A stretch of 64,000 nt of DNA from Bacteroidales bacterium (GTDB taxonomy: Bacteria; Bacteroidota; Bacteroidia; Bacteroidales; UBA932): contig JAGAIM010000072.1 of the NCBI GenBank assembly GCA_017626555.1, forward strand, positions 124,001 to 188,000, in the 5' to 3' direction. A model generated the notes under the pieces. It searched no databases. It worked only from the letters and a program-made list of their open reading frames with translations, and had not been told where the DNA came from. Positions 1-8,627 of the stretch are shown here, in pieces. Position numbers and translations under genes: made by a program. Position 1 is the first letter of the stretch; the number at the start of each line of letters is the position of its first letter.

Positions 1-3000
1 GATGTTTCTTTTGTTATCTGTTCCATATCCTGAGAACCGGATTCTGCATCCAACTGCTTCTTTTCTTCTTCCGAAAGTTCTTCCAACTGCTGGTCAACAG
101 CATTGACAAAGCCTAAGATTTTCTTGAGGCTGTTGATGGCATCCTGTTTCTCGTTTTCTTTTATAGCGACCTCGACACCTTTTTCAAATATGCCTCTTAT
201 GGATTCCGCCAGATTGATTCGGGTACGGTCTATTACTTCTGTGAAGACAGGGATCTTGGTGTTCTTATATTTCGGTTTACCTATCTTGAACTTCATATTG
301 CTGAAGTCCGGTCCGTACATATCGACTCCTACTTTGAATACCATAGGCGACCGTATGATCGAAGCGTGGTATCTGAAAGATTGGTCGAGATTGTGCTTGC
401 CGCTTAAAGCCAACGTATATCTGTCAATATCTACTATGAAAGGAAAGACCTCGATAGTGTTGTCCTTTATGACTCCTTCTACTGTCATCCTGTCAATCCT
501 GCCTTCGTCCCTATCCTTGAACTTAAGTTTCTTGGCGAGGTCTGTGAACATCTTGTCGCCGCTGAGAGTCAGATTCTCGCCTCCGATCCTGATTACCCCG
601 TTGATGCTCGGCATCATTACGTTCATATTTGTATCCAGACTGGCTGTCGCGGCCAGGATACAATCAACCGATCCTTTGAATGATTTGAGCAAAGGCATAA
701 TCGTGTCGATTGCCGGCATCATTGATATGACTTTTTCAGTAGTGATATCTGTGAGGCCTATATTGAAACCTGTGCGTATATCCTTTTTGCTTCTTGTGGC
801 ATAGAATCCTTCGAATGATCCGTTGCCGACGTTGGTGCTGACTGTCGTGTTGAGAATCTGCATACATCTCTCCTTCATCACGATGTCGGCTCCGAGGCTG
901 CTGATATCCAGTTCGGAGAATCTGATGTTCCTGGCGTTAAGGCTTAAGTCTGCTACTATGTTGGCAGGGACGACTATGAGTTTCTGAGGCTCGTCCATTG
1001 ACAGAGAGTCAGCCACAACCATCTGCAGGAATTCGGAATCGCTTGCTTCAGACATATCTGTACTGTCCGGGTTGAATGACGCTCCGGCATTGAATGCAGC
1101 AAGGAGTTCATTTGCATCCATTTCATCCGATGTGATGTCCATATCCAGGTTGTACGTGCCTCTCCCCAGAAGAGCGCGCCGAAGTCCCGAGAGCCTGCCT
1201 TTGGCTGCAATTTGTGATGAGCCGGCAAGAACTTTAAGGCTGTCGATGCGGAACTCATTGTTGTTGAAGGAAATATCCATTCCCTTGAGTATGTTTCTCA
1301 ATGGAAGGTAAGGTGTCATAAGGATTCCAGTGCGGACCTTTATGCCACCGTCAAGATCCCATTCTCTGAAATACCTGGCAAGACTTTCGTCAAGTCTGAT
1401 GTTGATGTCCTGTGCCTTGAAATCTTCCTCAGTCATCCAGTCTGGAATGTCCCTTGTCTTTTTACCGGAAGCATAACGGCGGAAAAGAGAGTCGGAAGGA
1501 ATATCGGGGTGCTCCTGAGCAAGTGAGTCAAGCACTGCTTTCCTTCTCTGCCTGCGTTCTATTGAGTTCATCGCAGCAGTCCCTTTTACTGATGCATCCG
1601 TCAGAATTACGCGGTTGGCGGCATCCCTGACATATATTCTCTTATTTGTGCTGGACAGGCTCAATACCGGTACCTTGTGGTTCCCTTTCTTCGGAACCAT
1701 CTGAAATCTGTTTGCAGTATTGTCCAGAGATACCGACAGCCCCTCTGCATCCTTCAGGGAGAGAGTCTCTGCATTGATATGTCCTCCCAGAGGATGGATC
1801 TTGGTAGTATCCTTGTCTGAGAAAGCATCCGCTGCATTTTTTGCCGCTATGTCGATGGACTGTCCGTTAAAGGAAAGAATATCCTTGTAATTCAGGTCGG
1901 CCTTGTCTATCCTGCCGTTGATTGCTATAAGTCTGAAGGAACGCTCCGGATCTGCTTTGGATGTGACGGATTCCGGCCCTATCTTTATATCGAGTCCGTC
2001 TATTGTAAGAGATACGGTGTCTTTCGGGGAGTCAATCTTCAGACTGTCGCATACGATGCTTCCTTCGAGGTCGGCCTGTGCAAAATTGTAAACACTGATC
2101 TGGGAAAGCGAAATTCGACCCTCCAGATCTGCTGAAATCTTGCCTTTTGCGCCGGTGATACCGGTATCAGGAAAAAGAGTTGCCAGTTGAGATATTTCTG
2201 CGGAAAGATAACCGTCCATATCGATAAGCGGATCCTCTCCAAGGATGTCATCGGATCCTCCTGTCAGGCTGAAGTCCAGTCCGTATGTGTTTGCTTCCAG
2301 CCTGTTAATGCGCGCATTCGCTTTACCGCTGTCATCTGTTCCTGCTGAAGCCTCCAATGATATTCTGAGGCTCTGGTCTATATCCTTGTGGGAGATATAA
2401 GAGTCAGGTATGTCGAGGCTTATATCTATGGAAGGTATGCTGCCTTTTCCGAGAAGTCCTGTGCAGACTCCTTGCATCGAAATGACTGCATCAGTCTTAA
2501 TCTTGTCTGCTTCGGGAATCAGGTTGCGTGCAAAACCGTCCAGAATATCCTCGATCCGGCATTGATCAATGCTGAATCTGCTGTCTATCAGGGTCTGTCC
2601 GGACGTTCTTTTTACTGTGCCGTCCAGCCGTATTGGTATGGATGCGACATCTGCTGTGAATCCGTCAAGAGTAATGGCAGGGACACTGTCCTTAGGGAAA
2701 GATAATGACCCTTTGATGCTGATCGGGATGCTCATACGTCCTGACGAGCGTGTCGCGAGCATTGCGTCTGCTTTTCCGTGTATGTCGAGATGTTTGTGAT
2801 GCTCGTGTATATGAAGCCTGTCGAGTCTTAATCCGAGGGTGTCCTGGGCTATCCTGCCGGCCAGGATGAGACTGTCGATGCTGAAGTTGATTCTGTTCTT
2901 ATCTACGTTTCTTGTGTCCAGTTTCCCGTCGAAAGTCATCTTGGATAGATCCGCCATAGCAAAAAGAGTATCCTTGCTGTCGGTATAGACGATATGAGGA

Positions 3001-3569
3001 TGTTCTGTGAATCTTATCCTGCCTATTGAGATAGGAGGTAAAGGTGATGATGACGTGTCGCTGTCCGGACCTGTGCGGAATATGTCCCAGTTAGCGTTTA
3101 ACGTGTCGTATGAGTGGGCGAATATGCGTGGCTTGACTAAAATCAGATGCGGGATGCTGATCTTGCCTGCAAGCAGTGCCCCGACGTTTATCCCTGCGGA
3201 GAAATTCTTGAATGAGGCCAGGGTGTCGGATTTTTCTCCGGAACCGGCCTTTAACAGAAATCCCTGAGCACCGGCGGCTTCCAGACTGTCAAACCTTTCT
3301 GCCGGGTAGGTGATGGAACAGTCTTCCATCGATATGCCTATGTTTGGGAAATGGCGGAACATAGACAGCCTTATCTTTCCGAATGACAATTCGCCATCTA
3401 CGTATTCGGATGCGATACGGTTCACGATCCGTGTAAGTACGGAAGGAGAGAGGGCAGCCTGAAGTACTATAAGTACTATGAGCCATATTCCTGCTGTCCA
3501 CGCAAGGATCTTCAGGAGGGTTTTCCAATGTTTTCCGGCTGGTTCGTTATGTATTGTTTCTTCGTTCAT
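1..3569 (-). CDS. AsmA-like envelope protein, 3' end cut by the window
   Basis: The reading frame starts at an ATG at 3569-3567 and stays open to the window edge (at least 1189 codons); spot translation near 1200-1260, 3000-3560 and 1-130 shows no stop. Residues about 18-38 form a single N-terminal membrane segment. The rest is long and beta-rich, with recurring phrases such as 'IDSL...G' and 'DISFNNNEFRIDSL', typical of AsmA/TamB-like repeat proteins that span the periplasm and act in outer-membrane lipid or protein assembly. The visible C-terminal part is a charged Glu/Gln/Lys-rich tail, so the true end is probably close. A perfect TATCTTTG -7 box lies upstream at 3600-3593. Family assignment rests on architecture and repeat style; the exact role is inference. 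Confidence 0.75.
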   Translation of the reverse strand, partial: MNEETIHNEPAGKHWKTLLKILAWTAGIWLIVLIVLQAALSPSVLTRIVNRIASEYVDGELSFGKIRLSMFRHFPNIGISMEDCSITYPAERFDSLEAAGAQGFLLKAGSGEKSDTLASFKNFSAGINVGALLAGKISIPHLILVKPRIFAHSYDTLNANWDIFRTGPDSDTSSSPLPPISIGRIRFTEHPHIVYTDSKDTLFAMADLSKMTFDGKLDTRNVDKNRINFSIDSLILAGRIAQDTLGLRLDRLHIHEHHKHLDIHGKADAMLATRSSGRMSIPISIKGSLSFPKDSVPAITLDGFTADVASIPIRLDGTVKRTSGQTLIDSRFSIDQCRIEDILDGFARNLIPEADKIKTDAVISMQGVCTGLLGKGSIPSIDISLDIPDSYISHKDIDQSLRISLEASAGTDDSGKANARINRLEANTYGLDFSLTGGSDDILGEDPLIDMDGYLSAEISQLATLFPDTGITGAKGKISADLEGRISLSQISVYNFAQADLEGSIVCDSLKIDSPKDTVSLTIDGLDIKIGPESVTSKADPERSFRLIAINGRIDKADLNYKDILSFNGQSIDIAAKNAADAFSDKDTTKIHPLGGHINAETLSLKDAEGLSVSLDNTANRFQMVPKKGNHKVPVLSLSSTNKRIYVRDAANRVILTDASVKGTAAMNSIERRQRRKAVLDSLAQEHPDIPSDSLFRRYASGKKTRDIPDWMTEEDFKAQDINIRLDESLARYFREWDLDGGIKVRTGILMTPYLPLRNILKGMDISFNNNEFRIDSLKVLAGSSQIAAKGRLSGLRRALLGRGTYNLDMDITSDEMDANELLAAFNAGASFNPDSTDMSEASDSEFLQMVVADSLSMDEPQKLIVVPANIVADLSLNARNIRFSELDISSLGADIVMKERCMQILNTTVSTNVGNGSFEGFYATRSKKDIRTGFNIGLTDITTEKVISMMPAIDTIMPLLKSFKGSVDCILAATASLDTNMNVMMPSINGVIRIGGENLTLSGDKMFTDLAKKLKFKDRDEGRIDRMTVEGVIKDNTIEVFPFIVDIDRYTLALSGKHNLDQSFRYHASIIRSPMVFKVGVDMYGPDFSNMKFKIGKPKYKNTKIPVFTEVIDRTRINLAESIRGIFEKGVEVAIKENEKQDAINSLKKILGFVNAVDQQLEELSEEEKKQLDAESGSQDMEQITKET

Positions 3570-3592
3570 TTCGTTATAATGTCCATAACATA

Positions 3593-3689
3593 CAAAGATA
3601 ATGAAAAAACTTCTGTATTTATTCACAATTGCCTGTTAATATTTATGTAACATTTTTGTTGCGCGACCGCTTCCGCGTTATTAATTTTG
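3593..3689. promoter_or_regulatory. Divergent promoter region, two Bacteroidota -7 boxes
   Basis: The minus strand carries TATCTTTG (3600 to 3593), 24 bp before the AsmA-like ATG. The plus strand carries TAATTTTG (3682-3689), 26 bp before the ATPase ATG; a TTG at 3659-3661 sits 20 bp upstream of it, as a -33 box should. Both octamers match TAnnTTTG exactly. Confidence 0.65.
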
Positions 3690-3715
3690 TGAATTGAAAA
3701 CAGAAGAATATAATT

Positions 3716-4873
3716 ATGGATAGCCCATTCATATATGACAGATATGTGACCGACAAGAATTTCATCGGTCGCAGAATGGAAAGACAGATATTGGCCAACC
3801 TCATCCGGGCTGGCGAGCATATTTCAATATACGAACCTCCCAAGACTGGCAAGATGTCGCTTGTCAATCAGGTGTTCCGTGACTTGAGGGACGGGGGTAC
3901 ACAGTTTCTTGTCGCTTTCGTGGATATGCTGAATGTGAGGACTTTAGAGGATTTCCTCGTCAAATTCGGGTCGGCAGTGATGAAGTCTATGGCTTCGACT
4001 CAGGATCAGTTTGCAACGATTGTCTCCACATATCTTGCTGATACTCATTTTGTATTTGACAGGATGATGTATATGACCAAGGAAGAAGTGGTCTCTCTCA
4101 ATTGGACTCCGGACAGGAACGATATTGAGCAGATGCTTTCCCTTCCTCAGAAACTGGCGTCGGCAAACGGAATAAGATATATCGTCGTGCTGAAGGAGTT
4201 CCAGAATCTTATGAATGCCGATGAATACGACGATGTGTTCAAGATGATGGAGACCCAGATGAAGGAACGTGACAGGCAGATTCCTTATCCGGCTGTGTTC
4301 ATAATGACAGGATCGATGGTGAATGCTATGAAATATATCTTCGAGGAGAAGAGATATTTCTGGCGTCAGGTCAATCACGTGGCTTTAAGTCAGGTGGAGC
4401 AGAGGGAAATAATCGAGCATCTGGTGAAGGGCTTCCTCAGCGGTATGGGAAAGTCTTTCGACAGAAACCTGGCAATGGGTGCCTGTGAATTGTTCAAGTC
4501 AAATCTGTGGTATATGAATCATCTTGCCTCCATTTGTGATGCCTTGTCCAAAGGTTTCGTCACTGAGGCAATGATGGCAGGAGCCTTGGAATCGATGATT
4601 TCTGTTCACGAGCCCCGTTTCGTCAACATTGTCAATGATCTTACTGACCATCAGTTGAGTCTGGTCCGTGCTGTGCTTGACGGAGTGATGAAATTCAGTG
4701 CCTCAGAGGTGATCGAGAAATATCATCTTAATTCATCTGCTAATGTAAGGAGGGTTAAGGATGCTTTGAAGAAGAAGGAGGTTCTTACTTTCAATGAAAA
4801 GGATGAGCCTGTGATAATGGATCCTCTGTTCGAATATTGGTTGCGGAAATTCTATTTTGAGATACCGGAATGA
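3716..4873 (+). CDS. Archaeal-type AAA ATPase with C-terminal winged helix; degenerate nucleotide-binding motifs
   Basis: This 385-residue protein has the layout of the Bacteroidota ATPase_2 (PF01637-like) family: an N-terminal 'F.GR..E' entry motif (residues 16-22), a P-loop, a Walker B and sensor region, and a winged-helix C-terminus (about 305-385) ending in a 'DPLFEYWLRKF' motif. The P-loop is EPPKTGKMS (40-48): Glu replaces the first Gly and Met47 replaces the usual Ser/Thr after Lys46. The Walker B position reads VVLKEFQNL, with Lys160 where Asp is expected, although Glu161 remains. The gene overlaps the sirtuin by ATGA (4870-4873), so the two are probably translationally coupled. Function is unknown; ATP hydrolysis should not be assumed. 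Confidence 0.75.
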   Translation: MDSPFIYDRYVTDKNFIGRRMERQILANLIRAGEHISIYEPPKTGKMSLVNQVFRDLRDGGTQFLVAFVDMLNVRTLEDFLVKFGSAVMKSMASTQDQFATIVSTYLADTHFVFDRMMYMTKEEVVSLNWTPDRNDIEQMLSLPQKLASANGIRYIVVLKEFQNLMNADEYDDVFKMMETQMKERDRQIPYPAVFIMTGSMVNAMKYIFEEKRYFWRQVNHVALSQVEQREIIEHLVKGFLSGMGKSFDRNLAMGACELFKSNLWYMNHLASICDALSKGFVTEAMMAGALESMISVHEPRFVNIVNDLTDHQLSLVRAVLDGVMKFSASEVIEKYHLNSSANVRRVKDALKKKEVLTFNEKDEPVIMDPLFEYWLRKFYFEIPE

Positions 4874-5586
4874 AAAGGAAAAAGATAACAGTGCTCACAG
4901 GCGCGGGTGTAAGCGCCGAGAGCGGCATAAGCACTTTCAGGGACAGCGACGGCCTATGGGAGAATCATAAAGTGGAAGATGTCGCATCAATTGAAGGATG
5001 GTACAGGAATCCTGCTTTGGTTCTGGACTTCTACAATGCAAGACGCTCTCAGTTGGCGTCGGTAAGGCCCAATGCGGCCCATATAGCCATAGCAGGTCTT
5101 GAGGAAGAATATGATGTTACTGTGGTTACCCAGAATGTCGATAATCTTCACGAAAGAGCCGGAAGTACGAGGATAATACATCTTCACGGGGAATTGACCA
5201 AGGTGCGTCCGGAGAATTGCTGCAATGATCGTGACGGTTTTTCAGAGGAGACCGTGTTCGATATAGGGGCAGATGAGGTGCATATCGGAGATCTGGCTCC
5301 CAACGGTGCTCAGTTGAGACCTCATATCGTGTGGTTCGGCGAGGCTGTGCCTAAGATAGAGGCTGCCATAGATGCGGTGGAGGCTGCAGATATTCTGCTG
5401 ATCGTCGGCACATCTCTTCAGGTTTATCCTGCCGCAGGCTTATACAGATATGCCCGTATGGATACCCCTATATATATTATAGACCCCAAGGAACTGTCAG
5501 TCCGTGACGGTCGTCTTACTCATATCAGGGAAGTGGCTACCAAAGGGATGGAAACCTTCAAAAATCTCCTTAAATCAAGAAATTAG
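4870..5586 (+). CDS. cobB: NAD-dependent protein deacylase (sirtuin, CobB type)
   Basis: The product removes acyl groups from lysine using NAD+. Diagnostic motifs are GAGVSAESGI (11-20), TQNVDNLH (87-94) and the catalytic His106 in LHGEL; QLRPHIVWFGE follows further on. Tyr55 and Arg58 in FYNARR match the Y-x2-R pair that marks class III sirtuins able to remove succinyl or malonyl groups. The CxxC...CxxC zinc-binding cysteines are absent: the corresponding loop has only an adjacent Cys-Cys pair. I recall the same loss in other Bacteroidota sirtuins. The length of 238 residues is normal. It is coupled by a 4-bp overlap to the upstream ATPase. Confidence 0.9.
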   Translation: MKRKKITVLTGAGVSAESGISTFRDSDGLWENHKVEDVASIEGWYRNPALVLDFYNARRSQLASVRPNAAHIAIAGLEEEYDVTVVTQNVDNLHERAGSTRIIHLHGELTKVRPENCCNDRDGFSEETVFDIGADEVHIGDLAPNGAQLRPHIVWFGEAVPKIEAAIDAVEAADILLIVGTSLQVYPAAGLYRYARMDTPIYIIDPKELSVRDGRLTHIREVATKGMETFKNLLKSRN

Positions 5587-5588
5587 GC

Positions 5589-5618
5589 TTGGAAATTAAA
5601 TTTTTATGCCTATCTTTG
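5589..5618 (+). promoter_or_regulatory. rpsU promoter
   Basis: TTGG at 5589-5592, an 18-bp spacer and TATCTTTG at 5611-5618 match the Bacteroidota -33/-7 layout. It starts inside the gap after the sirtuin stop codon, so rpsU can be transcribed on its own. Confidence 0.7.
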
Positions 5619-5632
5619 CAGCCCTATAATGA

Positions 5633-5644
5633 AAAGGAGGTGAT
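5633..5644 (+). promoter_or_regulatory. Extended Shine-Dalgarno of rpsU
   Basis: AAAGGAGGTGAT is complementary over 12 bases to the usual 3' end of bacterial 16S rRNA and ends 6 bases before the rpsU ATG. Most genes in this window have no recognisable Shine-Dalgarno, so this one stands out. Confidence 0.85.
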
Positions 5645-5650
5645 AAAGAT

Positions 5651-5845
5651 ATGATTATAGTTCCAGTAAAGGATGGTGAGAGCATTGAGAAGGCTCTTAA
5701 GAAGTTCAAGAGAAAATTCGAGAAGACAGGTGCAATCCGTGAACTTCGCGCGAGGAAGAACTTCGTCAAGCCGTCAGTGAAGAAGAGAATGCAGATGCAG
5801 AAGGCTATCTACGTTCAGCAACTTCAACTCCAGGACGAGCAGTAA
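5651..5845 (+). CDS. rpsU: 30S ribosomal protein bS21
   Basis: The 64-residue basic protein begins MIIVPVKDGE and contains the bS21 signature 'ALKKFKRKFEKTG...LR'. In Bacteroidota bS21 helps to mask the anti-Shine-Dalgarno of 16S rRNA. The perfect SD in its own leader fits published work on Flavobacterium in which rpsU is translated when bS21 is scarce, so autoregulation is likely. It is followed by a 107-bp gap and the L21-L27 pair. The gap holds a small hairpin (GCAGC 5899-5903 with GCTGC 5910-5914). Confidence 0.95.
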   Translation: MIIVPVKDGESIEKALKKFKRKFEKTGAIRELRARKNFVKPSVKKRMQMQKAIYVQQLQLQDEQ

Positions 5846-5952
5846 TTTATAATAATTACAGAAGATTATTTAAAGATTGTCAAGCATTATGATGAAGAGC
5901 AGCGTTCAGGCTGCCGCTTGCTGTCTAAAACTTTTAATATTTACAAGTTTTT

Positions 5953-6285
5953 ATGTACGCAATCGTAGAAATTGCAGGCCAGCAGTTCAAGGTTGAGGCT
6001 GGTATGGAAATCTTCGTAAACCGCCTTGCGGATGAGAAGGGCGCTTCAGTCGAGTTCAATAAGGTTCTCCTTGTTGATGAGGATGGAGCAGTAAAGGTAG
6101 GTGCACCATACGTAGAAGGTGTAAAGGTAACAGCAACAGTTCTCGGCAGAGCAGAGAGAGGTGTTAACGACGGACTTAAGGGAGACAAGGTTCTTGTATT
6201 CAAGAAGAAGCGTCGTAAAGGTTACCAGAAACTCAACGGTCACCGTCAGTATTATACAAAACTTCAGATCAATGCGATCGCTTAA
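5953..6285 (+). CDS. rplU: 50S ribosomal protein bL21
   Basis: The 110-residue product begins [15 protein letters not shown], the standard bL21 N-terminus, and ends with the basic '[16 protein letters not shown]' segment that contacts 23S rRNA. It forms the usual rplU-rpmA pair with the gene 21 bp downstream. The leader holds a weak 5-bp hairpin (5899-5914) that could be a ribosomal-protein leader; I do not recognise a known class. Confidence 0.97.
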   Translation: MYAIVEIAGQQFKVEAGMEIFVNRLADEKGASVEFNKVLLVDEDGAVKVGAPYVEGVKVTATVLGRAERGVNDGLKGDKVLVFKKKRRKGYQKLNGHRQYYTKLQINAIA

Positions 6286-6306
6286 TTAATTGAGGAGGAA
6301 CAGAAT

Positions 6307-6567
6307 ATGGCACATAAAAAAGGCGTCGGTAGTTCTAAGAACGGTCGTGAGTCACATAGCAAACGACTCGGTATCAAGAAATTCGGTGATCAGGCAGTTA
6401 AGGCTGGCAACATCCTTGTTCGTCAGAGAGGTACTGTTCATAACCCAGGTCTGAATGTAGGTATGGGTAAGGATCACACTCTTTATGCCCTTATTGACGG
6501 TAAGGTAAGTTTCCGCAAGAAGGCAGATAACAAATCATACGTCTCGGTACTCCCTTTTGAGAACTAA
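6307..6567 (+). CDS. rpmA: 50S ribosomal protein bL27
   Basis: The 86-residue protein starts directly with [14 protein letters not shown], the mature bL27 N-terminus that reaches toward the peptidyl-transferase centre; there is no cleavable Firmicutes-type extension. A GAGGAGGA stretch sits just upstream of the ATG. It is co-transcribed with rplU and followed by the terminator-like structure at 6569-6632. Confidence 0.97.
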   Translation: MAHKKGVGSSKNGRESHSKRLGIKKFGDQAVKAGNILVRQRGTVHNPGLNVGMGKDHTLYALIDGKVSFRKKADNKSYVSVLPFEN

Positions 6568-6568
6568 G

Positions 6569-6632
6569 ACTCGGGATTTGATGACAAAGATAGAGGACTG
6601 TATCCCCGAGTAGGGTGCGGTCCTCTTTTTTT
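6569..6632 (+). terminator. Terminator with interleaved second stem between rpmA and serS
   Basis: AGAGGAC (6592-6598) pairs perfectly with GTCCTCT (6620-6626), followed by a T run to 6632: an intrinsic terminator. A second perfect 7-bp stem, ACTCGGG (6569-6575) with CCCGAGT (6605-6611), interleaves with it. Together they can form an H-type pseudoknot or two competing folds. serS starts 20 bp after the T run, so the element may attenuate serS as well as end the ribosomal operon. Confidence 0.65.
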
Positions 6633-6652
6633 AATAATAAAACGAAAATAAT

Positions 6653-7924
6653 ATGCTGACACTCAAACTACTCCGTGAGAATCCGGAATTTGTGATAGCG
6701 AAACTTGCAGTCAAGAATTTTGACGCAAAGGAAATTGTAGAAAAGATAAATGTTCTTGATCAGAACAGACGTGCCCTTCAGGCCGAACTTGATGCCTGCC
6801 TGGCAGAACAGAAGAAAAAGGCCGCTCAGATCGGCGGCTTGATGAAGGAAGGCAAGAGGGAAGAGGCTGAGGCTGTAAAGGCTGAGGTGGCTGCTCTCAA
6901 GACTCGTTCGGGTGAGATAGAGAAAACTTCTGAAGAGAACAATAATGAGTTGAATTCACTTCTGGTTCTTCTTCCTAACCTGCCTTGCGATCAGGTTCCT
7001 GAGGGAAGGACAGCGGAGGATAATGTGGTAGTAAAGATGGGTAATGAGATTCCTGAATTGGGAGAGAATGCGCTTCCTCACTGGGATCTTGCCAAGAAGT
7101 ATGACATTATAGATTTTGACCTTGGAGTCAAACTTACAGGAGCCGGTTTCCCTGTCTATAAGGGAAAGGGTGCAAGGCTTCAGAGGGCTCTGATCAACTA
7201 TTTCCTTGACCAGAACACATCGGTAGGTTATCTCGAAGTAGAGCCACCTGTAATGGTGAATGAGGCTTCAGGCTTCGGAACCGGTCAGTTGCCAGATAAG
7301 GAAGGACAGATGTATCACGCTACTGTTGACAATTTCTATCTTGTTCCGACTGCAGAGGTGCCTGTTACAAACATTTACCGTGACGTTATCCTTGGAAACA
7401 ATGATTTCCCAGTGAAGATGACAGCATACACTCCTTGTTTCCGTCGTGAGGCCGGATCTTATGGAAAGGATGTGCGCGGACTCAACCGTCTCCATCAGTT
7501 CGATAAGGTTGAGATTGTGCGTATCGAGAAACCGGAAGAGTCATACGCGGCTCTCGATGAGATGATCGCTCACGTTGAGAAACTTGTTGCAAGCCTGGGA
7601 CTTCCATATAGGATTCTCCGTCTGTGCGGTGGCGATATGAGTTTCACTTCTGCAATCACCTACGATTTTGAAGTGTATTCTGCCGCTCAGGGAAGATGGC
7701 TTGAGATATCTTCAGTTTCAAACTTTGAATCATATCAGGCTAACCGTCTGAAACTCAGATATAAGGATGCTGACGGAAAGGTGCAACTTGCACACACTCT
7801 CAACGGTAGTTCTCTTGCTCTTCCAAGAGTGGTTGCTGCCCTTCTTGAAAATAATCAGAAGGATGGCAGAATAGAGATCCCGGAAGTGCTCCGTCCATAC
7901 ACAGGTTTTGATTATATTGACTGA
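6653..7924 (+). CDS. serS: Seryl-tRNA synthetase
   Basis: Class II synthetase that charges tRNA-Ser (and tRNA-Sec) with serine. Residues about 1-110 form the N-terminal antiparallel coiled coil that grips the tRNA long arm (Glu/Lys/Ala-rich). The catalytic core has GTGQLPD, motif 2 'TPCFRREAGSYGKDVRGL...HQFDKVE' and motif 3 'NGSSLALPRVVAALLEN'. The 423-residue length is normal. Confidence 0.97.
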   Translation: MLTLKLLRENPEFVIAKLAVKNFDAKEIVEKINVLDQNRRALQAELDACLAEQKKKAAQIGGLMKEGKREEAEAVKAEVAALKTRSGEIEKTSEENNNELNSLLVLLPNLPCDQVPEGRTAEDNVVVKMGNEIPELGENALPHWDLAKKYDIIDFDLGVKLTGAGFPVYKGKGARLQRALINYFLDQNTSVGYLEVEPPVMVNEASGFGTGQLPDKEGQMYHATVDNFYLVPTAEVPVTNIYRDVILGNNDFPVKMTAYTPCFRREAGSYGKDVRGLNRLHQFDKVEIVRIEKPEESYAALDEMIAHVEKLVASLGLPYRILRLCGGDMSFTSAITYDFEVYSAAQGRWLEISSVSNFESYQANRLKLRYKDADGKVQLAHTLNGSSLALPRVVAALLENNQKDGRIEIPEVLRPYTGFDYID

Positions 7925-7941
7925 CCTGCCGTCAGACCGAA

Positions 7942-8511
7942 GTGAAGAATCTTTTGCAAGAAGACAAAATCATACTAGGCATAGACCCCGGAACCAATAT
8001 TTTAGGTTTCGGGGTTATCGGTATAAACTCGAAAGGACCTTATTATATTGATATGGGTGTGTTTGACCTGCGCAAGATCAAGGATCCTTTTGAGAAACTG
8101 GCGAATATATTTTCAGGAGTGAGTGAACTGCTTGATGAATATAAGCCCGTTGAATTGGCCGTGGAATCTCCGTTTTACGGCAAGAATGCCCAGGTGGTGC
8201 TGAAACTTGGGAGAGCCCAGGGAGCAGCGCTGACGGCAGCGGTGATGAAAGGCATACCTGTGGCTGAGTATGCTCCACGTAAGGCCAAAATCGCAATATG
8301 CGGTAACGGAGCAGCGTCGAAAGAACAGGTGTCAATGATGATACAGAAGACCCTGAATGTCAGTCTTGACCCAAAATATCTGGATGCAACCGATGCGCTG
8401 GCCATAGCCTTGTGTCATCATTATCAGAAATCCAATCCTCTTGCTGCGATAGGTGGTAAGTCCGATTGGAAGAAATTCCTGGAGGATAATCCCGGGAGAA
8501 TTAAAAAGTAG
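7942..8511 (+). CDS. ruvC: Holliday junction resolvase RuvC
   Basis: This endonuclease cuts Holliday junctions after RuvAB branch migration. The chosen start is GTG at 7942, 17 bp after serS. Four acidic metal ligands can be placed: Asp15 in GIDPGTN, Glu75 in AVESPFYG, and the two Asp of DATDALAIA near residues 148-151. The length of 189 residues is normal for Bacteroidota. Confidence 0.95.
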   Translation: MKNLLQEDKIILGIDPGTNILGFGVIGINSKGPYYIDMGVFDLRKIKDPFEKLANIFSGVSELLDEYKPVELAVESPFYGKNAQVVLKLGRAQGAALTAAVMKGIPVAEYAPRKAKIAICGNGAASKEQVSMMIQKTLNVSLDPKYLDATDALAIALCHHYQKSNPLAAIGGKSDWKKFLEDNPGRIKK

Positions 8512-8520
8512 ATGTTGGTT

Positions 8521-8585
8521 TTAAACCTTTGGTTTAAGATTGCGTCCAAATATACGGTGATGATGCGCTGAAAGGGCGCTTTTTT
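8521..8585 (+). terminator. Two hairpins after ruvC, second followed by a T run
   Basis: TTAAACC/GGTTTAA (8521-8527 with 8531-8537) forms a 7-bp stem with a 3-base loop. Further on, GCGC/GCGC (8565-8568 with 8576-8579) is followed by TTTTTT (8580-8585). The second stem is short, so termination is likely but not certain. Confidence 0.45.
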
Positions 8586-8627
8586 ACTGTGTTTATGATG
8601 TAATGTGTTGATAAATAAACTTTTGCT

